64,000 nt of DNA from Geodermatophilus bullaregiensis (lineage in GTDB: Bacteria > Actinomycetota > Actinomycetes > Mycobacteriales > Geodermatophilaceae): assembly GCF_016907675.1 (NCBI RefSeq), contig NZ_JAFBCJ010000001.1, positions 3,720,001 to 3,784,000 of the forward strand, given 5' to 3'. The position numbers and the translations under genes are program-made. The stretch's first letter is position 1; the number at the start of each line of letters is the position of its first letter. Under the pieces are notes generated by a model, which was not told the DNA's origin, made no database searches, and saw only the letters and a list, made by a program, of their open reading frames with translations. Below, one piece after another: positions 37,851-46,704 of this stretch.

Positions 37851-38030
37851 CACGCCGGGAGAACGGATCTGCCCCGTCCGTGATCGCGGCAAACGCACCC
37901 CGGCGTGGCGTGAGGGATGCCACAGCGGCGTGTCCACCTCCGACACGCCGCACGGATGGTCACGAAGCCGTTACGGGATGTTTGGATGCGTGCGACCGAA
38001 TCGGGGCTCACCTGAGTCCGCTTCCCACGA
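37851..38030 (+). ncRNA. Putative c-di-AMP riboswitch (ydaO-yuaA)
   Basis: The leader of the M23 peptidase shows the ordered pieces of this class. First comes GGGAGAACGGA, a short apical stem, and TCCGTGATCGCGG (like the GGGGAACC...GGTGAATCGC domain). Next come GTGAGGGATGCC and a perfect 9-bp peripheral stem (37926-37934 with 37942-37950). Last is CCGAATC...GCTCACCTG (like CCGAAYC...CAGCTAACCTCG). It ends 13 bp before the peptidase start. Control of cell-wall hydrolases by this riboswitch is well known in actinobacteria, where c-di-AMP turns expression off. Called by eye, not by covariance model. Confidence 0.65.
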
Positions 38031-38043
38031 GACGGGCTGATGC

Positions 38044-39144
38044 ATGGGCGTGCACCGGAGTGACGCGGACCTGTTGGTCCGGCCCGCGAGCGGATCGCAC
38101 GGGGCCGTGCCCGGTCCCCGGACCGGCGCCCACCGCCGCGCCGACGCCCGCCGGGTCTCCCCGCTGCGCGGCTTCCCCCCGGTCCGCCCCGACCTCGCCG
38201 GCCCGTCCGTCGTCCTGCCCACCCCGCGAGCGGCCCGTGAGGACTTCGGCGTCCCGGCTCCGGTCGCCGTCCCGTCCCGGGTCGCCGTCCCGTCCCCTGT
38301 CACCGTCGCCGCCCTGGCGACCGCGGTCCTGCCGGTCGACGAGCTGGCGGTCGACGAGGCGCCGGTCGACCAGGTCGCCGACGTCGAGGTCTCCCGGAGC
38401 GCGGTGGCCGACGTCCCCGCCGAGGCCGGCACGGCCGCTCCGCGCGCCGCCCGTCGGGGACGTGCCCGTGACCGCCGTCCGCACCTGCTGCTCGCCGCGC
38501 TCGTCGCCGGCGCCCTCGGCGCCGGCGCCTTCGGCCTGCACGGCGCCCCGGACGCCGCGGCGGAGCCCGCCTCGGCGCTGACCTCCCAGGACCAGCTGCT
38601 CACCGACGACGAGGCCGTCGAGGTGATGCCGATGGCCTCCATCACCGAGGCGGAGGCGCAGGCGCGCCTGCAGGAGGTGGCCGCGTCCCGCGCCGCGCGG
38701 GCCGCGGCGGAGGCCGCCGCCGCCGAGGCCGCCGCGGAGGCGGCGCGGCCCAAGACGGTCCTGCCCGTCGACGGTGCCCGGTTCACCAGCGGCTTCGGCG
38801 GGCGGTGGGGCACGTTCCACTACGGCATCGACCTGGCTGCGCCCATGCGGACGCCGGAGATGGCGGCGGCCGACGGCGTGGTGCTTCGCGCGGGTGCGGC
38901 CAGCGGCTTCGGCCTGGCCGTCTACGTCCTCCACGAGAACGGCGACGTGACCGTCTACGGCCACATGGACGAGATCCTGGTGGAGCCGGGGCAGTACGTG
39001 GAGGCCGGCGAGACGATCGCGCTGCTGGGCAACCGGGGGCAGTCGACCGGTCCGCACCTGCACTTCGAGGTGCACCAGGGCGGGATGAACGGCCAGCGGA
39101 TCGACCCGGTGGACTGGCTCGCCGAGCGCGGCGTCGAGATCTGA
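38044..39144 (+). CDS. M23 family metallopeptidase, membrane-anchored
   Basis: 366 residues. A Pro/Val-rich cytoplasmic N-terminus (1-145) is followed by a single membrane helix (about 147-166), an Ala/Glu coiled-coil linker (about 197-235) and a LytM domain (243-362). Zn ligands: His259 and Asp263 in HYGIDLAAP, and His340 in HLHFEVH, with His338 catalytic. It cleaves peptidoglycan cross-bridges outside the membrane. The preceding leader resembles a c-di-AMP riboswitch. ATG start with no strong ribosome site; sequestration by the riboswitch may matter. Confidence 0.93.
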   Translation: MGVHRSDADLLVRPASGSHGAVPGPRTGAHRRADARRVSPLRGFPPVRPDLAGPSVVLPTPRAAREDFGVPAPVAVPSRVAVPSPVTVAALATAVLPVDELAVDEAPVDQVADVEVSRSAVADVPAEAGTAAPRAARRGRARDRRPHLLLAALVAGALGAGAFGLHGAPDAAAEPASALTSQDQLLTDDEAVEVMPMASITEAEAQARLQEVAASRAARAAAEAAAAEAAAEAARPKTVLPVDGARFTSGFGGRWGTFHYGIDLAAPMRTPEMAAADGVVLRAGAASGFGLAVYVLHENGDVTVYGHMDEILVEPGQYVEAGETIALLGNRGQSTGPHLHFEVHQGGMNGQRIDPVDWLAERGVEI

Positions 39145-39245
39145 GCACGGTCCCCGGCGGCGCGACGCGCGGCCACCCCGCCGCAGTGGCGGCCGGCCGG
39201 CGATGTACAGTTCTCCCTGGCTCGAGCGAGACCGGGCCGAGGCAC

Positions 39246-39318
39246 GGGGCTGTGGCGCAGCTGGTAGCGCACCACACTGGCAGTGTGGGGGTCAGGGGTT
39301 CGAGTCCCCTCAGCTCCA
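39246..39318 (+). tRNA. tRNA-Ala(GGC)
   Basis: 73 bases with a complete cloverleaf. The acceptor GGGGCTG pairs with CAGCTCC and shows the G3-U70 wobble that marks tRNA-Ala. The anticodon stem is CCACA/TGTGG with loop CTGGCAG, anticodon GGC; the T arm is AGGGG-TTCGAGT-CCCCT. Discriminator A; CCA not encoded. The 3' part is the island's attachment site. Confidence 0.97.
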
Positions 39319-39321
39319 CCC
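39277..39321 (+). repeat. attL: 45-bp direct repeat covering the tRNA-Ala 3' end
   Basis: From the anticodon loop to 3 bases past the tRNA, identical to 61638-61682. It is the typical integration core of tyrosine integrases at tRNA genes. Confidence 0.92.
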
Positions 39322-39328
39322 GTGTGAC

Positions 39329-39359
39329 CAGGCCGTTCCCCCTTTGGGGGAGCGGCCTG
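39329..39359 (+). terminator. tRNA-Ala terminator hairpin
   Basis: CAGGCCGTTCCCCC (39329-39342) pairs with 39346-39359 around TTT, with one G-T wobble. A counterpart with altered but still paired bases stands after the second att copy. Confidence 0.8.
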
Positions 39360-39410
39360 AGTCGTCTCTGGTGCCAGCGTGGTGGCCACTGGAGCACTTC
39401 CGGTTCCAGA

Positions 39411-40607
39411 TCAGTCCCACAGGGCGCTTCCCATGCGGTCTGCCGCGTCGCGGCCGAGGGCGGGCATTACGTGGCTGTAGGTGTCCGTGGTGGTTCGCAT
39501 CTGTGCGTGGCCGAGCACCTCCATGACGACTCGGGGGTGCACGCCCTCGGACAGCAGCAGGGTCGCTGCGGTGTGCCGCCCGTCGTGCAGTCGGACCTCG
39601 CGCACGCCCGCCTGGCGCAGGAGGGCCTTCCAGGCACGCCAGTCCGACTTGCGCTCGATCGGCCGGCCGTTGGGCTGGGCGAAGACCAGGTCGTGATCCT
39701 CCCAGAGGGGACCGGCGGCGATGCGCTCCTCGAGCTGGGCCGCCCTCTGCGCCTTCAACGCATCGACGAGTTGTGCCGGCAGCGCCAGGTTCCGGCGGCT
39801 GCGGTCGGCCTTGGGCTCCTCATAGACCAGGCCTTGCCCGCTGACCCGGTGCAGGCCGCGCCGAACGCTGAGCGTGCCGTTGTCCAGGTCGACGTCGCTC
39901 CACCGCAGGGCGAGCGCTTCGGACTGACGCAGCCCGACGGCCAGCGCCACGGTCCACCGGGCGGCGTTGCGGTGCGTCTGCGCGGCGGCCATCACCTTCC
40001 TGGCCTCCTGCGCGCTCAGCGGCAGGGCGGTCTCCGGCCGCTTGACCGTGGGCGGATCGACGAGGGTGGCGACGTTGCGGGCGACCTTGGCGCGCTGCGA
40101 GGCGACGCGTAGAGCGCGGGAGAGCACCCGGTGGGCGCGGAGGATCGAGGCCGGGCTCAACCCCTTGTCAGAGAGCGCGCCGTAGAGGCGTTCCAGGTGT
40201 TCCGGTTGCAGCCGGTCGAGCCGGTGGTGCCCGATGCCTGGGCGGAGGTGCAGCCGCACGGTGCTGCGATAGCTCTCCAGAGTCCGCGCGCGGACCTTCC
40301 GGGCCGCGATGTTGTCCAGCCAGTGGTCCAACCACTCACCAACCGTGGGTGCACGGCCGGCTGCGTCGACCACACCGGCGTCCCGTTTGGCCTCGATGGC
40401 GCGGACCTTGGCCACCACATCGGCGCGCTTGGCGCCCGAGACGTGGCGTCGATCGCGCCGCCCGTTCTCCTTCTTGCCCATCGACACGAAGCCGTGCCAC
40501 CGACCGTCCTCGTCCCGGTAGATGGAGGACTCGCCGCTGGCGCGCTTCTTATTCCCTGCCGTCCGACGCCGCGGAGTCGTGCTGTCTCGTTCCTCGGCGT
40601 CCCTCAT
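39411..40607 (-). CDS. int: Tyrosine-type site-specific integrase
   Basis: 398 residues from ATG at 40607 (GGGAG 8 bp upstream; an upstream in-frame start at 40685 has no such site). The N-terminal AP2-like arm-binding part includes SIYRDEDGRWHGFVS. The SAM-like core-binding domain is around residues 85-170. The catalytic domain has Arg in VGLRQSEALAL (about 224), HDGRHTAA (His and Arg, about 339-342), LGHAQ (His, about 366) and the nucleophile Tyr in TYSHV (about 375). It recombines attP with the tRNA-Ala site, which lies 90 bp beyond its stop. Confidence 0.95.
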   Translation of the reverse strand: MRDAEERDSTTPRRRTAGNKKRASGESSIYRDEDGRWHGFVSMGKKENGRRDRRHVSGAKRADVVAKVRAIEAKRDAGVVDAAGRAPTVGEWLDHWLDNIAARKVRARTLESYRSTVRLHLRPGIGHHRLDRLQPEHLERLYGALSDKGLSPASILRAHRVLSRALRVASQRAKVARNVATLVDPPTVKRPETALPLSAQEARKVMAAAQTHRNAARWTVALAVGLRQSEALALRWSDVDLDNGTLSVRRGLHRVSGQGLVYEEPKADRSRRNLALPAQLVDALKAQRAAQLEERIAAGPLWEDHDLVFAQPNGRPIERKSDWRAWKALLRQAGVREVRLHDGRHTAATLLLSEGVHPRVVMEVLGHAQMRTTTDTYSHVMPALGRDAADRMGSALWD

Positions 40608-40688
40608 CGATCGCTCCCTGCGTCGCTGGTCCAGATCGGCGTCGAGTGTCGCGGTGCGCGCTGATCTCAGGTGCTGGGAATCCACAGG

Positions 40689-40994
40689 TCAGGCTCGTTC
40701 CACCGAATCGGAGGTGAGCTCGAACAAGCCGCGTTGGTTCGTGCTGGTTCGCCGGGGTCGGCGCGGTCGAGCCAGAACACTCGGGGGAGGAGTTCTCAGC
40801 CGACGGACGTAGCGCTCAAGCTCGGCCCGGGAGATCCGGCAGCTGCGGCCGATGTGCACCGGGCGCAGGTCGCCAGCCTTCATCAGGGCGTAGATCGTGG
40901 TGCGGCCGATGCGGAGCACTTGCGCCGCCTCTTCTGGCGTCAGTAGCAACGGCTCGCTGGTCGGGCCGTCCTGCAAGCGCTGTGGGTCTGCCAT
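40689..40994 (-). CDS. xis: Excisionase, MerR-like HTH_17 protein
   Basis: 101 residues from ATG at 40994 with a perfect AGGAGG 6 bp upstream. A winged HTH (about 15-62: LTPEEAAQVLRIGRTTIYALM...VHIGRSCRISRAELERYV) is the usual excisionase/AlpA-type DNA-binding domain. The C-terminal tail is basic (ARPRRPRR). It lies 82 bp upstream of the integrase start on the same strand, the normal order in actinobacterial elements. Confidence 0.88.
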   Translation of the reverse strand: MADPQRLQDGPTSEPLLLTPEEAAQVLRIGRTTIYALMKAGDLRPVHIGRSCRISRAELERYVRRLRTPPPSVLARPRRPRRTSTNQRGLFELTSDSVERA

Positions 40995-41936
40995 GTCGTC
41001 CTCCTGGTGCGGCGTCTGTCCGGACACGCCGTCGTTCGGCGCGGCACGCCTACCGGAGAAGGCGCCGTTTTGGTCCGATTGGTGACAGTGCCGCGGCAAT
41101 CTCCTGTACTTCTCCGGTTCTCCTCCTGCGCCAAGGGCTGTGAGCTCCGTGCGGCCGCCGACGTGGGCGACGGCAGCGGGACGGCCCTGGGGTGACGTGG
41201 CGTGACAGGTGACCGAGCGGTGTCACCCCGCAGGACGGTGGGACGTCACCCCGGTCCATGGCAGGAGGATCGGCGCCTGCTCGGGCGCGGTCGTGGCGCC
41301 ATCGGCTGCTGATCTCCAGCACGGGGTCGAGCCTGCCGGCGAGACCGTGGTGGCCTGGGCAGCGGACACACCCGTCGCCGAGCGTCCGGACGAGCTCGGG
41401 GAGCGGGTCCGCCTGCTTCGCCTGAGCCAGTTGCGGCAGGGGCGGAGCTGAATCGACGCTCCAGACCGCGTGCAGGTCGTGCCCGCTCACCGGCGATGAC
41501 GGGGCACCTCGCCTCGGTCGCTCGGCTCCTCGCCTGCGACCGGCGTCTACGGGCGCGGCCGTGCGGGCGCCTGGATGGGACCGCAGCGCCGCAGGCTGAC
41601 TCGCTGTCCGGGCCGCGTCGCTCACCACGGTCGCCAGCCGAGCGAGGGCTTCTGCTGAGCCTCGTGCTGCTGCCTCCCGATCCCGTCCGCCGAACTGCGC
41701 AACAAGACCACGAGCCGACACACCTGGTGCATCCAGGCCGAGCGAATCCGTTGTGACGAGAAGCGCGTCAGATCTGGGCGGTTCGTTGAGCGAGAAGGCG
41801 CTGGGGTGACGTCGGTGTGCGTCGACGACCCGGACGACGCCGGTGCGATCGGTCGGCGGCTCGGTACACCGGCTCTCCGGGCCCGTGCTCCAGCGCGTCG
41901 TCTCCTGGTACTGGAGGAGGACTGGAGGTTCGCGGC
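40995..41936. other. 942-bp stretch without a confident gene; repeated GGGGTGACGT boxes
   Basis: A long open minus-strand frame spans most of it, but composition is irregular and I recognise no domain. Repeated boxes are present: CTGGGGTGACGT at 41187-41198 and 41801-41812, and the inverted ACGTCACCCC at 41243-41252, with further GTGAC/GTCAC between. They may be excisionase or replication-type binding sites from the ancestral element. Confidence 0.4.
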
Positions 41937-42425
41937 TCAACGTACGTCGCGGGCGCCGGTCCGGCGGGCCCGCCAGCGGTAGGCCTCCAGCACAGGCTGC
42001 AGTGCCCGACTGAGGCCGGGCAGGTCGCGGTCGTAGATGCGGCCGTCGTCCAGCTGCCGGGTCAGCTCGCCGAGCAACGTCGGCCAGTCCCGCCGGGTCG
42101 GCTCCAGGGGGACGCGGATCTCGATCCGCCGTTCGACCACCTGCACCGCGGTTCGACCGGAGGCCGCGGCGCGGGTCTGCTCCCAGGCTCGGTGCCGGCA
42201 GGTGGCCGAGCACCACTTGGGGATCGGTCCCCGGCCGCGCGGCGTGATCGGCCCAGCACACCATCCGCAGGTCGTCGCGGCGGTGCGCCGTTCGCGCCCT
42301 GCCGCCGAAGCGCCGGCCCGGTCTGCGTCGGTGGGCCCGGTCGGTGTCTGGGCGACGTGCTGCCGCCGTTGCTGCTCACGAGCTCGGCGGCGGGCCTGGT
42401 GCTCGGGGGTTCCGCTCGTTCCCAT
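41937..42425 (-). CDS. Cys4 zinc-ribbon protein of mobile elements, unknown function
   Basis: 162 residues. The basic, Gln/Arg-rich N-terminus is followed by CGWC (53-56) and WCSATCRHRAW (Cys72, Cys76), a likely Zn-binding site like those of small DNA-binding proteins often found on actinobacterial integrative elements. The C-terminal helical part contains a duplicated Leu/Arg pattern. ATG at 42425 is the likely start, with no strong ribosome site; a GTG at 42467 is an alternative. Function unknown. Confidence 0.6.
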   Translation of the reverse strand: MGTSGTPEHQARRRAREQQRRQHVAQTPTGPTDADRAGASAAGRERRTAATTCGWCAGPITPRGRGPIPKWCSATCRHRAWEQTRAAASGRTAVQVVERRIEIRVPLEPTRRDWPTLLGELTRQLDDGRIYDRDLPGLSRALQPVLEAYRWRARRTGARDVR

Positions 42426-42631
42426 GGCACAGAGTCCGCAGACGACCCTGCAGCAACTCGTCACCACGAGTTCGGAGACCCGGAGTGCATAAGGTGTGAT
42501 AGCTCGCGATCTTGAATCCTTCTGGTGGTGTCGGCGGCGACGATGTCGCGGGCGATCGCCGTCCTGCCGGCCGACGATCCCGATCAGGCGCTGACGCCGC
42601 GCGGACGGCGGCGGCGGCCGGGCCGGCCGCT

Positions 42632-43000
42632 GAAGTCAACAGCCTGAGCGCCACCGAGCGCGACGAGACCGCGCGCGCCCAGTGGCACAGCGAGGTGGCC
42701 ACCACCGACCCGGCCCGGCTGGTGTTCATCGATGAGTGCAGCACCCACGCCTCGATGACCCGCCGCCGCGCGAGGGCCGCGCGCGGGGTTCGGGCTCGCG
42801 GCGCGGTGCCGCGTAACCGCGGTGCGGTGACCACGTTGATCACCGGGCTGGCGCTGTCGGGGATGAGCCCGGCGATGACGGTGGAAGGCGGCACGACCGC
42901 CGCGGTGTTCGCCGCCTATCTGCAGCAGGTGCTGCTGCCCTCGCTGCGGCCCCGGCAGGTGGTGGTGGTCGACAACGTCGTGCATACCTCGCCCGCTCCG
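42632..43000 (+). pseudogene. IS630-family transposase fragment, truncated in the DDE domain
   Basis: The frame gives the first part of the IS630 catalytic domain: RLVFIDECSTHASM (first Asp-Glu), a central strand-rich part and VVVVDNVVHTS (second Asp). After that the sequence leaves the family and the third acid and C-terminus are missing. The N-terminal HTH is also absent. It abuts the stop of the polysaccharide deacetylase gene. Confidence 0.78.
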
Positions 43001-43017
43001 CACGAGATCGGACGGGG

Positions 43018-44277
43018 TCAGGCGAGGAAGGACTCCCAGCCGGTGGCCGGGGGTGTGCCCACCGGCAGGGTCTGGAGCCGGTCGAGGACGGCGGGGTCCT
43101 GCGCGTCCAACCAGGCCACCAGCTGACGGAAGGACACCAGGTGCACCTCGGGCCGGCCGGCGATGGCCCGCAGCGCGTCCTCCACCGCGTCCATGTAGAT
43201 CCCGCCGTTCCACTGTTCGAAGTGGTTGCCGACGAAGAACGGCGCACGGTTGGTGGCGTAGGCCCGCTCGAAGCCGGCCAGATAGGCGTCGCGGGCCTGC
43301 TGGCGCCAGGTGGCGTACATCGCCGGGTCGCCGGTCACGTTTCCCTGGGTTTGCCGATACATGAAGTTGTAGTCCATGGCGAGCGCGCTGGCGCTCACGC
43401 CCGGGTCGGACGTCGGGAAGGGCACCGACGGCAGCGGGAAGTCCCACAGGCCGAGCTTCTTCCCGGGCCACACCTGCCGCCCCCCGGGTGAACTGGCGTC
43501 GTACTTCCACCCCAGCGCGGCCGCGGTCGGCAGCAACCCGTCCTGGCCTTCCAGGCACGGGGTGCGGCCCCCGATCAACTCGACGTCGTAGTCGAAGGGC
43601 AGCGGCGACAGGTCGCCTCGGCCGGTGGTGGTCTTCCACGTCTGCACGAACCGCTTCGCCTGGGCGATCTCGCTGGCCCAGTCCTCCGGGGACCAGAGCC
43701 GGACGCCGGACTCACCGCAGAAGTGACCGTTGAAGTGGGTGCCGATCTCGTGCCCGTCCAACCAGGCCAAGCGGACCTCCCCCATGGTGTCCAGCACCTC
43801 CTGGGTCGACAGGAAGCCGATGTCGGAGGAGCCCACCGGATGTCGCGGCGGGGCGTACTGCATCCGCTGGTCGGCCGGCAGCGCGTACACACCGCTGAGG
43901 AAGAAGGTCATCGACGCGCCGAGCTCCCGCGCCAGCGTCCGGAACCGGGGGAACAGGCCAGTGGACAGGTTGGCCGCACCGTCCCAGGAGAAGACCACGA
44001 ACTGGGGCGGACGCTCGCCGGGCACCAGCCGCCGCGGAACCGGCTGGTGAGGCTGCGGGCCGGTGTCGGCCGTGGACCCGTCGCCGATCAGCCGCACATC
44101 GGGTGTTGGGACCGGCGCGGGGTCAGGAGGCGGGATGGTCGATGGGGTGGCGGGCGGGGACGTCGTCGACGCCGACACCGAGGCCGTGAACGAGCGGGCT
44201 GCGGCACTGCAGCCGGTGGCGGCGAGCGCGGACGCCCCCATCCAGCCGAGCAGTGCCCGGCGGCTCAGCTCCCGCAC
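43018..44277 (-). CDS. Secreted polysaccharide deacetylase-like protein (Tat lipoprotein)
   Basis: 419 residues from a GTG at 44277. The N-terminus SRRALLGWMGASALAATGCS combines a twin-arginine motif with a lipobox Cys23, so the protein is exported folded and lipid-anchored. The linker is Thr/Pro-rich (24-70). The NodB-like domain starts at PPQFVVFSWDGAAN (catalytic Asp; the usual second D of the motif is changed to G-A) and includes HEIGTHFNGHF, with H-x3-H metal ligands. Substitutions leave deacetylase activity uncertain. It lies between IS fragments. Confidence 0.85.
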   Translation of the reverse strand: MRELSRRALLGWMGASALAATGCSAAARSFTASVSASTTSPPATPSTIPPPDPAPVPTPDVRLIGDGSTADTGPQPHQPVPRRLVPGERPPQFVVFSWDGAANLSTGLFPRFRTLARELGASMTFFLSGVYALPADQRMQYAPPRHPVGSSDIGFLSTQEVLDTMGEVRLAWLDGHEIGTHFNGHFCGESGVRLWSPEDWASEIAQAKRFVQTWKTTTGRGDLSPLPFDYDVELIGGRTPCLEGQDGLLPTAAALGWKYDASSPGGRQVWPGKKLGLWDFPLPSVPFPTSDPGVSASALAMDYNFMYRQTQGNVTGDPAMYATWRQQARDAYLAGFERAYATNRAPFFVGNHFEQWNGGIYMDAVEDALRAIAGRPEVHLVSFRQLVAWLDAQDPAVLDRLQTLPVGTPPATGWESFLA

Positions 44278-44654
44278 GAGTCGTCACCGGTGGCGGCCAT
44301 GCGTCCCCCATCACCAAGGCTGGCGCCCTCGCCATCCCTAGCGCGGCGGCCCGACGCACGGTATCGGCCCTGACGATGTACCGAAACCCCGTTGAACCGC
44401 TCAAGACGAGGACGTAGTAGGGGCAACGGTCGCCGAGCTCGGTCACCATCCGGGCGTGCTCGCTCATGATCGCGTCCGCGCCGCACGTGCTCAGCGGCGG
44501 TGGAACAGCAGCAGTCCCCCGCCCAGGGACGACGGCCACCGCACTAGCTGGTGTCGATACTGGGCAATCCCCCGGCCGTAGTCTTGTGGGTCAGTTGCCG
44601 ATGTGCTGTTGATGGGCTGGCTCGTTGTGGTCGACACCAGGCTCTCCAGCCAGA
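44278..44654. other. 377-bp spacer between deacetylase and IS481 fragment
   Basis: No convincing gene. A 10-bp inverted repeat (CTGGTGTCGA at 44548-44557 and its complement at 44631-44640) frames about 73 bp just before the IS481 remnant. A minus-strand frame at 44278-44467 (starts MSEHARMVTELGDRC) is protein-like for about 40 residues but runs into the deacetylase gene; left unassigned. Confidence 0.35.
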
Positions 44655-44820
44655 AGAGCGGTTCAACCGCACCCTGCAGACGGAGTGGGCCTACGCCACC
44701 GCCTGGACCAGCAATGACGAGCGCACCGCCGCCCTAGACAGCTGGCTGGAGCACTACAACACTGCCCGCAGCCACTCCGCCCTCGGAGGTCAACCGCCGG
44801 TCAGCCGCCTCGCCGCGTGA
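44655..44820 (+). pseudogene. IS481-family transposase C-terminal fragment
   Basis: ERFNRTLQTEWAYA and LEHYNTARSHSALGGQPP are the last part of the integrase core (rve) domain of IS481 transposases, including the final catalytic Glu and the HYNxxRxHSAL motif. The upstream 250 residues are missing. The following TGTCTGGTCACGACAG probably marks the IS end. Confidence 0.85.
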
Positions 44821-45023
44821 ACAACCTGTCTGGTCACGACAGCTAGGACCGCCATGTCGGCCATGACATCAGAGAGCACTGCAAGGCAGCATTAGCTCGG
44901 GCTGCGGTGCAGTCGTGCCATCCCGGTGGTGAGGCGTCGGCCGCAGCGATACGGCGATGACTTGAGTGGGTGGAGTGCGAACGGTCGCATCCGAGGAGCG
45001 CGGGACTCGGCCATACTGGACTG

Positions 45024-45683
45024 ATGAGTGAGCAGCCAGAGCCGCTCAGTGATTGGGCGCATCGTCAGCGGGAGCAGGCGGCCGGATTCGATGCGGTCGG
45101 CGCTCGCTATGACGAGCTGTTCCCCCACAAGGACGGCCAGATCCGAGCCGGTGAGCTGCTTCTCGACCGACTGCCCACCGGTGCCCGGGTCCTCGACGTC
45201 GGCTGCGGCACAGGTGTGCCGACCGCCCGCCAGCTGGTGGACGGGGGATGCGCAGTGACCGGCATCGACATCTCATCGCGCATGCTCGAGCTTGCTCGCC
45301 GTAACGTGCCGGAAGCGACGTTCGAGCAGCGGGACGCTGTGGACATCGACGCGCGCTGGGGCCCGTGTGACGCGGTCGTGGCGTTCTTCTCGTTGCTGAT
45401 GTTGCCGCGGCAGGAGATCGTCCAGGTCCTGGCCCGGATCCGTGAGGTGCTGGTGCCGGCGGGGTGGGTGGCCATGAGCATGGTGGAAGGCGACATCGAC
45501 GACCAGCCGGTGCCCTTCCTCGGCGTGCCGGTCCGAGTGACCGGCTGGCCGCGCGAGGAATTGCGTCGCGTCATCATCGACGCCGGTTTCACCGTCGAGA
45601 TCGAAGACGTGCGCTCCTACCGATCGTCGAGCCCCGATGTTGCACCGGAGACCCAGCTGTTCCTCCTCGCCCGCCGAAGGTGA
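45024..45683 (+). CDS. SAM-dependent methyltransferase
   Basis: 219 residues. Motif I is VLDVGCGTGVPTARQL (about 54-69), the acid after strand 2 is in VTGIDIS, and the motif near strand 4 is CDAVVAFFSLLMLP. Typical of the UbiE/Methyltransf_11 group. ATG at 45024 has CATACT about 10 bp upstream, a possible -10 box that would make it leaderless. Codon third positions are less GC-rich than in the flanking chromosome, consistent with island cargo. Confidence 0.82.
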   Translation: MSEQPEPLSDWAHRQREQAAGFDAVGARYDELFPHKDGQIRAGELLLDRLPTGARVLDVGCGTGVPTARQLVDGGCAVTGIDISSRMLELARRNVPEATFEQRDAVDIDARWGPCDAVVAFFSLLMLPRQEIVQVLARIREVLVPAGWVAMSMVEGDIDDQPVPFLGVPVRVTGWPREELRRVIIDAGFTVEIEDVRSYRSSSPDVAPETQLFLLARRR

Positions 45684-45752
45684 CCGGTCGCGCGGTCGCC
45701 TCCGCTTTTCGACACGGAGGCGTCGGCATTCGTCGGGATGACCCGACAGGCC

Positions 45753-46595
45753 TCAGGGCGATACCGCCCGAATCGCGTACATCAGCGGAGTCCGCGGCAT
45801 GTCGTCTGGCATCTGCCACCACCCTCGGTCGGTGGGCACCATGGCACTCCAGCGTGGCCACGGGAGCTGATCGATCTCCCGCAGCGTGGTGGTGTTGAGC
45901 CCGGCACCGGCGAGAGCGGTGACCAGCTCGCCGAGGCCGTGTGGCCACTCGTAGCTGACCGTCGGCCCGCTCAGCGCCGGCCCGTCCGTGTAGGTGTGGG
46001 CCTCGTCCAGCTCTAGCGGGCCGCGTCCGGGCAGGGAGTCGAAGCGAAGTACCAGGTCCGTGCTGGTGTCAGCGACCGGCAGCAGGCCGAGGGCCATGTG
46101 CACCGGGTGAAAGTCGATGATGTACACCAGTCCGCCGGGCTTGAGGAGCCGAGTGAGCACCGCGGCCCAGCGGTCGAGGTCTGGCAGGTACTGGAGGGCA
46201 CCCTTGCCGGTGTAGATCACGTCGAACCGCCGGCCGGCGAGGGCGTCTGCTGCGTCGTAGACGTTGGCGTGCACGTACTCGATGTCGTGCCCGGATAGTT
46301 CGGCGATCCGGCGAGCCTGCCGGATCGCCTCGCCGGACAAGTCGACGCCGACCACGCGAGCGCCGCGCTGGGCGAAGGCCGCGGTCTCGTTCCCCAGATG
46401 ACACTGCAGGTGCAGGACGTCGCGATCGGCCAGGTCGCCCAGATCTCCCCACTCGAACTCGGCGAACCACCAATCCGCGTCCTTGCTGCCGATCCCATAG
46501 AAGTCACTGGCGAGGTGCACCGGTGTCCGGGCATCCCAGTTCTCCTCGATTGCTCGCATCTGGCGGGTGGTGGACTCGCTGAAGTGGTCCGTCAT
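45753..46595 (-). CDS. SAM-dependent methyltransferase (second)
   Basis: 280 residues from ATG at 46595. It begins with DHFSESTTRQMRAIEENWDAR, then DVLHLQCHLGNETAAFAQRG as motif I (GCGxG altered to QCHLGNE, a known variant), VVGVDLSGEAIR, and DVIYTGKGALQYLPD. The variant groups it with a family of actinobacterial methyltransferases whose substrate is unknown. It is convergent with the first methyltransferase, 69 bp apart. Confidence 0.83.
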   Translation of the reverse strand: MTDHFSESTTRQMRAIEENWDARTPVHLASDFYGIGSKDADWWFAEFEWGDLGDLADRDVLHLQCHLGNETAAFAQRGARVVGVDLSGEAIRQARRIAELSGHDIEYVHANVYDAADALAGRRFDVIYTGKGALQYLPDLDRWAAVLTRLLKPGGLVYIIDFHPVHMALGLLPVADTSTDLVLRFDSLPGRGPLELDEAHTYTDGPALSGPTVSYEWPHGLGELVTALAGAGLNTTTLREIDQLPWPRWSAMVPTDRGWWQMPDDMPRTPLMYAIRAVSP

Positions 46596-46704
46596 GCCCC
46601 CATCCAGCCAGAGCCTCGCGTTGAGAGTCCAGAGCCGCACGGCTGGCAGATCCGTGCTCGTTCGACCGCGCTGATGGAGCGCGGTGTGAAGCTAGAGACC
46701 GTTA

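Noticed and set aside
41209-41451. 80-residue plus-strand frame
   Set aside because: Contains the repeated GTGAC/GTCAC boxes; no ribosome site, no homology I know.
41050-41830. Minus-strand frame in the xis upstream region
   Set aside because: Irregular codon use and no family; left as an unassigned stretch.
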